Both the position numbers and the translations under genes were made by a program. The notes below the pieces were generated by a model. It saw nothing but the letters and a program-made list of their open reading frames with translations. It was not told the origin of the DNA and ran no database searches. Positions 7,778 to 16,939 of a stretch of DNA of 64,000 nt are shown in pieces; positions within the stretch are counted from its first letter, which is position 1; every line of letters begins with the position of its first letter. Source of the stretch: Propioniciclava coleopterorum (lineage in GTDB: Bacteria; Actinomycetota; Actinomycetes; Propionibacteriales; Propionibacteriaceae); contig NZ_CP049865.1 of NCBI RefSeq assembly GCF_011393335.1, forward strand, positions 1,878,722 through 1,942,721, read 5' to 3'.

Positions 7778-9507
7778 ACACCCCCGCGCCCCGCGAGCCC
7801 GGCGCCGCGCCTGCCACACCCGTGCCCGAGGCGGACCCCGAGACGGGCCGCGCGGCCGCGTCCGGGACGCTGGCGATCGTCGGCGTCGGTCCGGGCGATC
7901 CCGAGCTGATCACCCTCAAGGCCGCCCGGCTGATCGAGGACGCCGACGTGGTGGCCTTCCACGCGGCGCCCGGAAAGGCGTCCAACGCCCGCCGGATCGC
8001 GGCCCCGCTGTTCCCCGCGGGCGTCGTCGAGGAGGAGCTGACCTACCCCGTCACCACCGGCGCCACCGACCACCCCGGCGGCTACGCCGGCGCGATGGGC
8101 GCGTTCTACGAGGCCGCTGCCGCGCGCCTGGCGGACCACCTGGACGCCGGCCGCTTGGTCGTCCTGCTCGCCGAGGGCGACCCGCTGTTCTACGGGTCCG
8201 GGATGTACCTGCACGACCGGCTGGCTACGGCGTACGCGACCGCGATCGTGCCCGGGGTGCCCGCGTTCGCGGCGGCGACCGCCGCGGCGGCGTCCCCGCT
8301 GGTCAGGCAGACCGACGTGCTCACCGTGCTGCCCGGCACGCTGCCCGAGCCCGAACTGGCCCGGCGCCTGGCCGACACCGACGGGGCGATCATCATGAAG
8401 CTGGGCCGGACGTTCCCGGCCGTCCGCCGCGCGCTGGAGGCGTCCGGACGCCTCGACGGCGCGGTGTACGTCGAGCGCGCGTCGATGCCCGAGCAGCGCC
8501 AACTGCTGGTCGCCGACGTGGACGCCGCGTCCGTGCCCTACTTCTCGCTGATCGTGGTGCCCGGCGACGCCCGCAACGGCCGCCGCACCCGCGACGCCGC
8601 CGACCCGGCGATCCGCGCGGCCGTGCTCCGCGACGGCGACGGGAGCGACGTGCCGGCGACCCGCAGCGCTGCCCGACCCGGCGGCGCCGACGGTACGAGC
8701 GCCCCAGCGAGGTCGGTCGCGGTCGGCGCGAACGTGGGCGGTCTGCACACGGCGGTCCCCGTGCCCGCCGAGTTGCTGGTCGTGGGGCTCGGCCCCGGAC
8801 CCGACCGGTGGGTCACCCCCGAGGTGACCGCGGCGCTGGCCGAGGTCGAGCATGTGATCGGCTACGGCCCCTACGTGAACCGGGTGCCGCAGCGTGCCGG
8901 GCTGATTCGGCACGCGTCCGGCAACACCGTCGAGCGCGACCGGGCCCGGCTGGCGCTCGAGCTGGCGGCGGCGGGGGAGCGCGTCGCGGTCGTGTCCGGC
9001 GGCGACGCCGGGATCTTCGGCATGGCGTCGGCGGTGTTCGAGGTCGCCGAGGACCCGGCGTTCGCGGGCGTCCCGATCCGGGTGCTGCCCGGCCTCAGCG
9101 CGGTACAGGCCGTCGCCGCCCGCGCGGGCGCCCCGATCGGCGGCGACTTCGCCGTGGTGTCGCTCTCGGACCGGCTCAAGCCGTGGTCCGTCATCGAGGA
9201 CCGGCTGGTCCACATCGCGCGGGCCGACCTGGTGCTGGCGCTCTACAACCCGGCGTCCCGCTCGCGCACCGAGCAGATCGCCCGCGCCCACCAGGTGCTG
9301 CTGGCGCACCGCGCACCGGAGACGGTGGTGGTCGTGGGCCGCGACGTCGGCCGCGCGGAGGAGTCGCTGCGCGTGACGACGCTGGGCGCGTTCGAGCCGG
9401 CGTCGATCGACATGAAGTGCCTGGTGATCGTGGGGGCGTCCGGGACGCGCGTCGGCCCCGCCGGGGTGTGGACGCCGCGCTTCGTCCCGGGCGAGGAGGC
9501 GCAGTGA
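7774..9507 (+). CDS. cobIJ: Bifunctional precorrin-2 C20-methyltransferase / precorrin-3B C17-methyltransferase
   Basis: A fused pair of SAM-dependent class III methyltransferases, 577 residues. The CobI half (about residues 30-275) has GVGPGDPELITLKA, LAEGDPLFYGSG and PGVPAFAAA. A low-complexity linker with many Ala, Arg and Pro follows, then the CobJ half (about 330-575) with GLGPGPDRWVTPEV, VVSGGDAGIFGMAS and ALYNPASRSR. CobI methylates C-20. CobJ methylates C-17 and drives ring contraction on the CobG product. The GTG start at 7774 overlaps the cobH stop. CobI-CobJ fusions are known in actinobacteria. Confidence 0.95.
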   Translation: MNTPAPREPGAAPATPVPEADPETGRAAASGTLAIVGVGPGDPELITLKAARLIEDADVVAFHAAPGKASNARRIAAPLFPAGVVEEELTYPVTTGATDHPGGYAGAMGAFYEAAAARLADHLDAGRLVVLLAEGDPLFYGSGMYLHDRLATAYATAIVPGVPAFAAATAAAASPLVRQTDVLTVLPGTLPEPELARRLADTDGAIIMKLGRTFPAVRRALEASGRLDGAVYVERASMPEQRQLLVADVDAASVPYFSLIVVPGDARNGRRTRDAADPAIRAAVLRDGDGSDVPATRSAARPGGADGTSAPARSVAVGANVGGLHTAVPVPAELLVVGLGPGPDRWVTPEVTAALAEVEHVIGYGPYVNRVPQRAGLIRHASGNTVERDRARLALELAAAGERVAVVSGGDAGIFGMASAVFEVAEDPAFAGVPIRVLPGLSAVQAVAARAGAPIGGDFAVVSLSDRLKPWSVIEDRLVHIARADLVLALYNPASRSRTEQIARAHQVLLAHRAPETVVVVGRDVGRAEESLRVTTLGAFEPASIDMKCLVIVGASGTRVGPAGVWTPRFVPGEEAQ

Positions 9508-10307
9508 ATCCCGAACAGACGCGTCCGGAGCCCAGGGGGGACGCGGCCGGGGTGCGCGTCCACTTCGTGGGCGCCGGACCCGGGGCCGCCGACCTGCTGA
9601 CCGTTCGGGCGGTCCGGCTGCTGGAGGCCGCGGACGTGGTGCTGTTCCCCGGCACCTACCTAGACCCGGGCGTCCTGGCGCACGTCAGCCCGGACGCCGA
9701 GCTGATCGACACCCAGGACCTCGACCTGGACCAGATCACCGCCCGGATCGTCGACGCGGCCCGCGCGGGCCGCTCGGTGGTGCGGCTCGCTTCGGGCGAC
9801 CTGTCGGTCTACTCCGCGCTCCACGAGCAGGCCCGTCGCCTGGACGCCGCGGGCGTCGCCTGGGACGTCACGCCGGGCGTCCCCGCCTACGCGGCGGCGG
9901 CCGCCGCGGTGGGACGCGAACTCACCGTGCCACTGCTGGGCCAATCGGTGGTGCTCACCCGCACCCAGGCCCGCTCCACCGCGATGCCGAGCGGGGAGGC
10001 CCTGGCCGCATTCGCCGCGACCGGAGCCACGCTCGTGCTGCACCTGGCGATCACCCGCACCCGGGAACTGATGGCCGAGGTGGCGCCGCACGTCGGGGCG
10101 GACTGCCCGGTCGTCGTCGCCCACCGGGTGAGTCAGCCCGAGCAGCAGATCCTGCGGGGCACAGTCGCCACCATCGCGGACGCCGTGGAGGCGGCCGGGC
10201 TGCGCCAGGCGGCGCTGATCATGGTCGGCCGCACGCTCGATCCGGCTTCGGCGGGGGAGTCCTACCTGTACGACCCGCGCCGCGACCGCACCATCAAGCG
10301 CCGGTAG
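9504..10307 (+). CDS. cobM: Precorrin-4 C11-methyltransferase
   Basis: SAM-dependent methyltransferase acting on precorrin-4. It has 267 residues with the class III signatures GAGPGAADLLTVRA near residue 24, RLASGDLSVYSAL, and TPGVPAYAAAAAA. LTRTQARSTAMP is typical of CobM/CbiF. The GTG at 9504 overlaps the cobIJ stop. It is the last gene of the plus-strand operon and converges on cobL with only 10 bp between stops, so the two transcripts probably overlap at their 3' ends. Confidence 0.95.
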   Translation: MNPEQTRPEPRGDAAGVRVHFVGAGPGAADLLTVRAVRLLEAADVVLFPGTYLDPGVLAHVSPDAELIDTQDLDLDQITARIVDAARAGRSVVRLASGDLSVYSALHEQARRLDAAGVAWDVTPGVPAYAAAAAAVGRELTVPLLGQSVVLTRTQARSTAMPSGEALAAFAATGATLVLHLAITRTRELMAEVAPHVGADCPVVVAHRVSQPEQQILRGTVATIADAVEAAGLRQAALIMVGRTLDPASAGESYLYDPRRDRTIKRR

Positions 10308-10317
10308 CCGGAACGGC

Positions 10318-11538
10318 TCAGGCGGGCTTGGTCCAGGCCCACTGGGTGACGCAGCGGGCGGGGGTCCAGCCGGTGAAGGAGCCCAGCGGTGCGGCGACCT
10401 CGATGCCGATGCGGGTCAGTTCGCCCCCGCGCTCGGCGAACAGGCCGGCGAGCCGCATCTCGGTCTCCAGCGTGACGCCGTGGACGACCAGCCGCCCGCC
10501 GGGACGCAGTGCGGCCAGGCAGGTGTCGAGCACACCCGGGACGCTCGCGCCGCCACCGACGAAGATCGCGTCCGGCTCGGGGAGCCCGGCGAGCGCCTCG
10601 GGCGCAGCCCCGCGCACCACGCGCAGCCCCGGCACGCCGAGCGTGGTGGCGTTGCGCATGATCCGTGTGGCCCGCTCCGGGTTGGACTCGATCGCGATCG
10701 CCCGGCACGTCGGGTGCGCGCGCAACCACTCGATGCCGACGGAACCGGCGCCGGCGCCGACGTCCCACAGCAGCCCGCCGGGCGTGGGCGCCAGCCGCGC
10801 CAGGGCCGAGGCGCGCAGGTCGCGCTTGGTCAGTTGGCCGTCGTGGGCGTAGGCCGTGTCGGGCAGACCGGGCGTCCAGCCCAGGCGGTGCGGCCCGACG
10901 ACCTCGATGCCCACCACGTTCAGCCGCGGCGAGCGGGCCGACCAGGCGTCGGCGATCCCGTCGATCCGGGACGCGGCGGCCGAGCCGAGGTCGCCCAGGA
11001 CGTGCAGCCGGCTCGCCCCGTAGCCCGCGCCCACGAGCAGGGCGGCGACGGCGGCCGGGGTCGTCTCGTCCGCGGACAGGGCGAGCACGCGGCGTCCGGG
11101 CGCGAGTTCGCGGGCCAGCAGGCCGATCGGACGCCCGACGAGGCTGACGACGGCGGTGTCCGCGGCCGACCAGCCCAGTTCGGCGCGGGCGAGCGCCACC
11201 GAGGAGACGGCGGGCACGATGCGGACGGCGTCCGCCCCGAGGAGTTCGACCAGGGTCGCGCCGATGCCGGACACCAGCGGGTCGCCCGACGCGACGGCCA
11301 CCACGTCGCCCTGCGGCAGCTTCGCCAGCAGGCCAGGCAGGCCCGCCTTCAGCGGGGAGGGCCACGTGAGGCGGCGCTGGTCGGCGGCCTCCGGGACGAG
11401 CGCGAGTTGCCGGGGGGCGCCCAGCAGCACATCGGCGTCCTCGATGAGGGCGCGGGACGCGGCGGGGAGCCCGGCGAGACCGTCCGCGCCGATCCCGACC
11501 ACGGTCAACCGGCGGGTGGGATCGACGCGGTTCAACAC
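10318..11538 (-). CDS. cobL: Precorrin-6Y C5,15-methyltransferase (decarboxylating)
   Basis: A two-domain enzyme (CbiE-CbiT fusion, 406 aa). The N-terminal CbiE-type tetrapyrrole methylase has GIGADGLAGLP and VASGDPLVSGIG. The C-terminal CbiT-type Rossmann methylase has LLWDVGAGAGSVGIEWLRA near residue 237 and IFVGGGASV. It methylates C-5 and C-15 and removes the C-12 acetate carboxyl. The GTG at 11538 is supported by a -10 hexamer TAGCGT 8 nt away, so no riboswitch lies on this transcript. It is divergent from chlID and convergent with cobM. Confidence 0.95.
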   Translation of the reverse strand: MLNRVDPTRRLTVVGIGADGLAGLPAASRALIEDADVLLGAPRQLALVPEAADQRRLTWPSPLKAGLPGLLAKLPQGDVVAVASGDPLVSGIGATLVELLGADAVRIVPAVSSVALARAELGWSAADTAVVSLVGRPIGLLARELAPGRRVLALSADETTPAAVAALLVGAGYGASRLHVLGDLGSAAASRIDGIADAWSARSPRLNVVGIEVVGPHRLGWTPGLPDTAYAHDGQLTKRDLRASALARLAPTPGGLLWDVGAGAGSVGIEWLRAHPTCRAIAIESNPERATRIMRNATTLGVPGLRVVRGAAPEALAGLPEPDAIFVGGGASVPGVLDTCLAALRPGGRLVVHGVTLETEMRLAGLFAERGGELTRIGIEVAAPLGSFTGWTPARCVTQWAWTKPA

Positions 11539-11546
11539 GGGTCACC

Positions 11547-11556
11547 ACGCTATCGT
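11547..11556. promoter_or_regulatory. Symmetric bidirectional -10 for cobL (-) and chlID (+)
   Basis: ACGCTATCGT has the form ANNNTANNNT. Read on the plus strand it contains TATCGT (11551-11556), which would start the chlID riboswitch RNA near 11563. Read on the minus strand it contains TAGCGT (11552-11547), 8 nt before the cobL start. The two hexamers share two bases. Confidence 0.55.
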
Positions 11557-11562
11557 GGGCGG

Positions 11563-11725
11563 CGGCACGAGGTGCCCCGAAGTGACGTTCGTCGGAGACG
11601 GCGAAGCGCGCGCGACGGGGAGAATCTGGGAAGCCGGTGAGATTCCGGCACAGGCCCGCTGCGGTGAACCGAGCCCCGGGAGGGGACTCGGCCAAGTCCG
11701 AAGACCGGCCTCGCGCCACGACCGA
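11563..11725 (+). promoter_or_regulatory. Cobalamin riboswitch upstream of chlID-cobO
   Basis: Core GGGAAGCCGGTGAGATTCC is followed by CCCGCTGCGGTGA and the 3' element AAGTCCGAAGACCGGCC. A GGTGCC element lies near the 5' end. The aptamer ends about 30 nt before the chlID ATG, so the switch probably acts on ribosome access or on early termination. It shares its promoter region with the divergent cobL. Confidence 0.9.
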
Positions 11726-11753
11726 CCGGTTGGCGACAGAGCGGGAGCCTCAC

Positions 11754-14077
11754 ATGCCACTGCAGTACCCCTTTTCGGCCATCGTCGGCTGCGAGGCCGA
11801 CGACCTCGACGACATGGGCCTGGCCCTGGTGTTGTCCACCATCTCCCCGGAGATCGGCGGTGTGCTGATCCGCGGCGAGAAGGGGACCGCCAAGTCCACC
11901 GCCGTCCGCGCGCTCGCCGCGGTGCTGCCCCCCGTCGACGTCTTCGAAGGGGACCGGTTCTCGATCGACCCCGACGACCCCACCGCCACGTCGCCCGACG
12001 TGCCCGCCGCCACGCCGTCGCCCGGCCCGGGCGTGCGTCCCGGGGCGGCACGCGACGACCACGGCGGGGCGGCGTCCGACGACCACCCCGTCGCGGAATG
12101 GCCGGCCGCGGGACGCGCGCGACGCACCCGGCCCGTGCGGCTGGTGGAGTTGCCCGTCGGCGCCACCGAGGATCGCGTGCTCGGGTCGATCCACCTGCAG
12201 AGCGCCCTGTCGGCGGGGCGGGTGACGTTCGAGCCGGGGCTGCTCGCCCGGGCGCACCGCGGCATCCTCTACGTCGACGAGGTGAACCTGCTGCACGACC
12301 ACCTGGTCGACCTCCTGCTGGACGCCGCCGCGATGGGACGCGCCACCATCGAGCGCGACGGCATCTCGGTCGAGCACGCCGCCCGCTTCGTCCTGATCGG
12401 CACGATGAACCCCGAGGAGGGCGAACTGCGTCCGCAGCTGCTGGACCGGTTCGGGCTCACGGTGGAGGTCGCCGCGCCGCGCGATCCGGGGCACCGGGTC
12501 GAGGTGGTGCGCCGCCGGCTCGCCTTCGACGCCGGCCCCGCCGCCTTCGCCGCCCGGTTCGCGCCGCAGGACGCCGCACTGAGCGCCCGGATCGGGGACG
12601 CCCGCGCCCGAATCGGCTCGGTGGCGCTCAGCGGGGCGGCGCTCGCCGCGATCGCCCGGGTGTGCGCCGGCTTCGAGGTGGACGGCCTGCGCGCCGACAT
12701 CGTCACAGCCCGCGCCGCGGTCGCGCACGCCGCCTGGTCCGGACGCGGCACCGTGACGCGCGCCGACATCCGGCAGGCCGCGCTGCTCGCCCTGCCGCAC
12801 CGCCGGCGCCGCAACCCGTTCGACGCCCCCGGCCTCGACGAGGACCTGCTCGACCGACTCCTGGGCGACGACGAGCCCGAGCCCGACCCCGACGACCTGC
12901 CGCCCGAGCCCGACGGCCCGGACGACCCCGGCCCGGACGACCCCGGCCCGGACGATCCCGGTCAGGAGGCCGCCGATGACACCGACGGGTCCGGCGAGCC
13001 TGCGACCGACGCCCCCGGGCGCCCCGACGCACCCGAGGGTTCCGACCCGACCGGACGCTCCGACGCCCCGCAGCCGGCGACCGATCCCCAGGGCTCCGCC
13101 CCGCCCGAGGACCTCGACCCGCCGCCGCTGGACGCCCCCGCCGACGCCGGACCGGACAGGACGGTCACCGCGGCCGCGCCCTACCGCCCCGGCTGTTCGC
13201 GGTCCGCGGGATGGGCGCCGGCAGCGCGGGACGCCGCAGCCGCGCGCTCTCGACCCAGGGCCGCCGGATCGGGGCCGAGCCCGCGGCGTCCGGGGCGGGA
13301 TCGCTGCACCTCGTCGAGACGCTGATCGCGGCCGCCCGGCACCAGGGCGCGCGCCGCGCGGACGGCGGCCGGGTGCGGCTGGAGGCGTCCGACCTGCGCG
13401 TCGCCGCCCGGGAGGGCCGCGAGGCGAACCTCATCCTGTTCTGCGTGGACGCCTCTGGCTCGATGGCCGCCCGGCGCCGGATGACCGCGGTGAAGACCGC
13501 GATCCTGTCGCTGCTGCTGGACGCCTACCGCCGCCGGGACCGCGTCGGGCTGGTCACGTTCCGGCGCTCCGGCGCCGAGGTGGCGCTGCCGCCCACGGGT
13601 TCGATCGACATCGCCGCGTCCCGGCTGGAGGACCTGCCCGCCGGCGGCCGGACACCGCTGGCCGAGGGGCTGGAGGAGGCGGCGCGGGTGATCCTGCGCG
13701 AGCGCGTCCGGGACCCGCGGACGCGTCCGCTGCTCGTGGTCGTCACCGACGGCCGCGCCAACGCCGGCCCGGACGCCCTCGCGCGGGCCGGGCGGGCGGC
13801 GTCCGGGATCGCCCGACTGGGCGTCAGCGCGGTGGTGATCGACAGCGAATCGGGGCCGCTGCGGCTCGGACTGGCCCGCACGCTGGCCGCGGCGCTGAAC
13901 GCGGAGCACGTCGGCGTCGACGAGGTGAGCGCCCAGGCGCTGACCGGCGCCGTCCACGCCTGGCGCGACGCCGCACCCGGCCACGACGCCGCGTTCGGCC
14001 CCACACCAGGGTCACCAGCCTCCGGCGCGCGCCCCGCGTCCCGCCGCGTCACGAACCGCACGAAGGGAGCGGCCTGA
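11754..14077 (+). CDS. chlID: Fused chelatase subunit ChlI/ChlD (cobaltochelatase ATPase; -1 frameshift at ~13190)
   Basis: AAA+ and VWA partner of CobN for ATP-driven cobalt insertion into hydrogenobyrinate a,c-diamide. The AAA+ domain has Walker [11 protein letters not shown] at residues 40-49, Walker [11 protein letters not shown] and [19 protein letters not shown]. An acidic, proline-rich linker with three PDDPG units follows. The VWA domain, with MIDAS motifs DASGSM and TDGRAN, lies in the -1 frame from about 13190. Joined, the protein is about 774 residues, the usual ChlID size. Unshifted, it would end at 13325 after the linker. The junction CGC CCC GGC allows re-pairing on CCC. Either one C is missing or ribosomes slip. 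The stop overlaps the cobO ATG. Confidence 0.85.
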
Positions 14078-14691
14078 TGCCGCAGGGACAGCCGACGACC
14101 GTGCCCGACGACGGGCTCACCACCCGACAGCGCCGCAACCGGCCGCTGCTCGCGGTCCACACCGGCGACGGCAAGGGCAAATCCACCGCCGCGTTCGGGC
14201 TGGCGCTGCGGGGCTGGAACCAGGGCTGGAGCATCGGGGTGTTCCAGTTCGTGAAGTCCGCCAAGTGGCGCATCGGCGAGCAGACCGTTCTGGAGCGCCT
14301 CGGCGAACTGCACGCCCAGACCGGCGAGGGCGGACCCGTCGAGTGGCACAAGATGGGGTCCGGGTGGTCCTGGACGCGCAAGTCCGGCGACGCCGACGAC
14401 CACGCCGAGGCCGCCGCCCAGGGCTGGGAGGAGATCAAGCGTCGGCTCGCCGCGCAGACCCACGACCTGCTCATCCTGGACGAGTTCACCTACCCGATGG
14501 AGTGGGGTTGGGTTTCGGTCGACGACGTGGTGTCGACCCTGCGCGAGCGCCCTGGCTTCCAGCACGTGGTGATCACCGGACGCCGCGCGCACCCCGCGCT
14601 GATCGAGGCCGCCGACCTGGCCACCGAGATGACCAAGCTCAAGCACCCGATGGACGCCGGCCAGAAGGGCCAACGCGGCATCGAGTGGTGA
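14077..14691 (+). CDS. cobO: Cob(I)yrinic acid a,c-diamide adenosyltransferase (CobA/CobO type)
   Basis: Transfers the 5'-deoxyadenosyl group from ATP to Co(I) corrinoid, making the adenosylated precursor. It has 204 residues. The unusual P-loop GDGKGKST (about residues 30-37) and the signatures GWSIGVFQFVKS, ILDEFTYPM and VVITGRRAHPALIEAADL are diagnostic of the CobA/BtuR/CobO family. The ATG overlaps the chlID stop (ATGA-type), so it is coupled to chlID under the second riboswitch. It converges on hicB with a 4-bp gap. Confidence 0.97.
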   Translation: MPQGQPTTVPDDGLTTRQRRNRPLLAVHTGDGKGKSTAAFGLALRGWNQGWSIGVFQFVKSAKWRIGEQTVLERLGELHAQTGEGGPVEWHKMGSGWSWTRKSGDADDHAEAAAQGWEEIKRRLAAQTHDLLILDEFTYPMEWGWVSVDDVVSTLRERPGFQHVVITGRRAHPALIEAADLATEMTKLKHPMDAGQKGQRGIEW

Positions 14692-14695
14692 GTGA

Positions 14696-15073
14696 CTAGG
14701 GCCGGCTGACCAGCTGATTGATCCGCTGCGGGGACAGCCCGAGCACCCGGGCGGCTTCGCGCTGGGTCATGCCGGATTCGAGCAGGGAGACCACCGCGGA
14801 GCGGCGCTTGGCGCCCGCGTCGGCGAGGGCGGAGCGGGCGGCGTCCTCGTCGCGGGCAGCCTCGGCCAGAAGGGTGGCGGTCGTCTCGGGGAGCAGCACG
14901 GAGACGTCGACCGCCACGTCGCTCTCGCAGATGTCGAGGTAGGCGGCCACGACGGACCGCGACACCTCGTCCGCCTCGTCCAGTCGGTGCACCTGGGCGG
15001 CGATCCCCAGTTCCGGGACGGTCAGCACCCACCACCGGCCTTCGCGCGTGGCGGTGACGTCGTAGGTCGTCAT
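14696..15073 (-). CDS. hicB: HicB-family antitoxin with C-terminal helix-turn-helix
   Basis: 125 residues. The N-terminal half (YDVTATREGRWWVLTVPE...) is the HicB/UPF0150 partial RNase-H fold, with the typical G-x-W-x-V-x-V-P-E core. The C-terminal SLLESGMTQREAARVLGLS is a helix-turn-helix for promoter autoregulation. I chose the ATG at 15073, which has a GAGGGAGA ribosome site. An upstream ATG at 15103 would lie inside hicA. It follows hicA by about 17 bp in the frame-corrected reading. Its expected role is to bind and neutralise HicA and repress the pair. Confidence 0.8.
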   Translation of the reverse strand: MTTYDVTATREGRWWVLTVPELGIAAQVHRLDEADEVSRSVVAAYLDICESDVAVDVSVLLPETTATLLAEAARDEDAARSALADAGAKRRSAVVSLLESGMTQREAARVLGLSPQRINQLVSRP

Positions 15074-15089
15074 CAGCGTCTCCCTCTTC

Positions 15090-15297
15090 TCACAGCCATT
15101 CATCCGGCACCTGAGTCAGGTGCGCTGCGATCTGGCGCACCACGCCGGCGGACACCTGCCGGTGATGGGGCACGACCCGTTCGCACCGAGCCGTCGGGGA
15201 GCCCCCACACCTCGTGCGAGCCCTTGGCCGTCCGCAGCAGCACCCAGCCCTGCGCGCGCAGCACCGCGACGACGTCCCGGTACTTCTGCGGCTTCAT
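15090..15297 (-). CDS. hicA: HicA-family mRNA interferase toxin (frameshifted in this sequence)
   Basis: The start MKPQKYRDVVAVLRAQGW and the catalytic GSHEVW box are typical of the small dsRBD-like HicA toxin, which cleaves mRNA. After PDGSVR the open frame runs into an unrelated tail and stops at 15100. The expected continuation RVVPHHRQVSAGVVRQIAAH lies in the +1 frame and stops at 15090. Removing one base near 15180-15192 (a GAAC/GAC ambiguity) gives a 68-residue HicA. This is the only break in the window that looks like an extra base. A -10-like TAGGAT sits 11 nt upstream of the ATG. Confidence 0.72.
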
Positions 15298-15365
15298 GCA
15301 GCGTGTCTATCCTACCCTGGATGTCGCAACAAGGGGCCTCTAGAGATCTGTGGGTGACGTGCGAC

Positions 15366-16121
15366 TCAGCCCCTCCGGCGCAGGACCCACGCGAGCGCGT
15401 CCGCCGGTGACGTCACGGTCTCCACGCCGTCTCCGTGGTCGGGACGCCGCACCACGACGACCGGGACGCCCAGCGCGTCGGCGGCGTCCAGCTTGGGGCG
15501 GGTGAAGTCGCCGCCGGAGTCCTTGGTGATCAGGACGTCGGCGGCGTGCTCGCGCATCAGGGCCAGCTCGCCCTCCAGCGTGTAGGGGCCCCGCGACGTG
15601 ACCAGCCGCCAGGACGCAGGCAACTCCAGGTCGGGGGCGTCCACCACGCGCGCCAGCACGGCCGAAGCGCGGAGGGCGGGCACGAACCGGGCGAGTTCCT
15701 GGCGTCCGACGGTGACGAAGGGACGCGCCCCCAGCGATGCGGCCATCCGGGCGGCCTCCTCGTGGCCGTCGGCGTAGCGCCAGCCCGGACGCGGCTCCCA
15801 GCCCGGACGCTCCAGCCGCAGCAGCGGGACCCCCTGGGCGGCGCACGCGGCCGCCGCGTTGGCGGACATCCCGCGCGCGAACGGGTGGGTGGCGTCGACG
15901 ACCAGGTCGAACCCGGCCAGCGCGGCGCGCAACCCGGGCACCCCGCCGAAGCCGCCGATCCGCACCGCACCCACCGGCAGACGCGGCCGGGCGACCCGGC
16001 CGGCGAGCGAGGAGGTGACGTCGATCCCGGCCTCCACCAGCGCCGCCGCCAGCGCCCGTGCCTCGCCTGTGCCGCCCAGCAACAACACCCGAACGCCCGG
16101 TGCTGGCGGCTCCCCGCTCAC
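15366..16121 (-). CDS. cobK: Precorrin-6A reductase
   Basis: NADPH-dependent reduction of precorrin-6A to precorrin-6B (dihydro form), the step feeding CobL. It has 251 residues with the N-terminal nucleotide-binding turn [13 protein letters not shown], then [16 protein letters not shown] and [18 protein letters not shown], all characteristic of CobK/CbiJ. The GTG at 16121 overlaps the cobF stop (GTGA). It is the last gene of the cobN-cobF-cobK operon. Confidence 0.95.
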   Translation of the reverse strand: MSGEPPAPGVRVLLLGGTGEARALAAALVEAGIDVTSSLAGRVARPRLPVGAVRIGGFGGVPGLRAALAGFDLVVDATHPFARGMSANAAAACAAQGVPLLRLERPGWEPRPGWRYADGHEEAARMAASLGARPFVTVGRQELARFVPALRASAVLARVVDAPDLELPASWRLVTSRGPYTLEGELALMREHAADVLITKDSGGDFTRPKLDAADALGVPVVVVRRPDHGDGVETVTSPADALAWVLRRRG

Positions 16122-16939
16122 GAGGACGCCTCGGGTGCGCGCAGCAGCGCCAGGTCCATCACCCAGCCGGCGGCCTCCTTCGCCGCGGCCCGGGCCGCCT
16201 CGATGGCGGGCACCACGTCCGCGACGCGCCCCGACACCAGCGCCTCCGACGGGGTGCCGAGGTTGGCGCCCCACCAGATGGTCCAGTCGGCCAGGCCGTC
16301 CAAGGGCAGCCGGGACAGCAGCATGATCACGATGTTCGTCTGCCCCGACGCCAGCGCCTCGGGCAGCCGCCGCCCGGTGGTGACGTGCACCGGCGCCCCG
16401 ACCGGGTGCAGCACGATGCGGTGCCGGGCGGCCAGAAGCTGCGGCGCGCTGATGCCCGGGATCACCTCGAAGTCCACGCCCAGCTCGGCCGCCAGCGCCG
16501 CGACGATCCGGATCGAGGAGTCGTACAGCGACGGGTCGCCCCACACCAGGAACGCCGCCGAGCCGCCCCGGGCGCGCAGCACGGACGCGTACGCCGCCAC
16601 CCGGGCGGCGTGCCAGGCGGCGACGGCCGCCGGGTAGTCGGCGGGGTCGTCGCGGTCGCGCGGCGGGTCGTCCACCGCGACGATCGCCAGCCCGAACGGC
16701 TCGACGACCGCCCGCCGGATCGCCAGAAGCCCGTCCGCGTCCGACTTCCGCGCCGCGATCACGTAGTCGGACGCCGCCAGCGCGGCCGCCGCCTCCGGCG
16801 TGACGTGCTGGGGACCCATCCCGATCCCGACGATCCGGATCGGGCCCACCGGGGCCGATCGGGCGTGCGTCGCAGCCGGGGCCGATCGGGGGTGCGCCGC
16901 AACCGGGGATCCCTCGCCGCCCCGTGGGTCGTCGCTCAC
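16118..16939 (-). CDS. cobF: Precorrin-6A synthase (deacetylating), C1-methyltransferase
   Basis: SAM-dependent enzyme that methylates C-1 of precorrin-5 and releases the extruded acetyl unit. The methylase core has [30 protein letters not shown] and [15 protein letters not shown]. The 273-residue reading includes about 30 extra N-terminal residues that contain a 27-bp in-frame duplication. An alternative GTG immediately before GPIRIVGIG would give a shorter, more typical N-terminus. The GTG at 16939 overlaps the cobN stop, which favours the long form through coupling. CobF marks the aerobic pathway. Confidence 0.93.
   Translation of the reverse strand: MSDDPRGGEGSPVAAHPRSAPAATHARSAPVGPIRIVGIGMGPQHVTPEAAAALAASDYVIAARKSDADGLLAIRRAVVEPFGLAIVAVDDPPRDRDDPADYPAAVAAWHAARVAAYASVLRARGGSAAFLVWGDPSLYDSSIRIVAALAAELGVDFEVIPGISAPQLLAARHRIVLHPVGAPVHVTTGRRLPEALASGQTNIVIMLLSRLPLDGLADWTIWWGANLGTPSEALVSGRVADVVPAIEAARAAAKEAAGWVMDLALLRAPEASS
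16850..16903. repeat. Two 27-bp tandem copies in the 5' end of cobF
   Basis: Units 16850-16876 and 16877-16903 differ at only a few positions and a partial third unit follows. The unit is a multiple of three, so it duplicates nine residues (HPRSAPAAT / HARSAPVGP) without breaking the frame. Confidence 0.7.
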
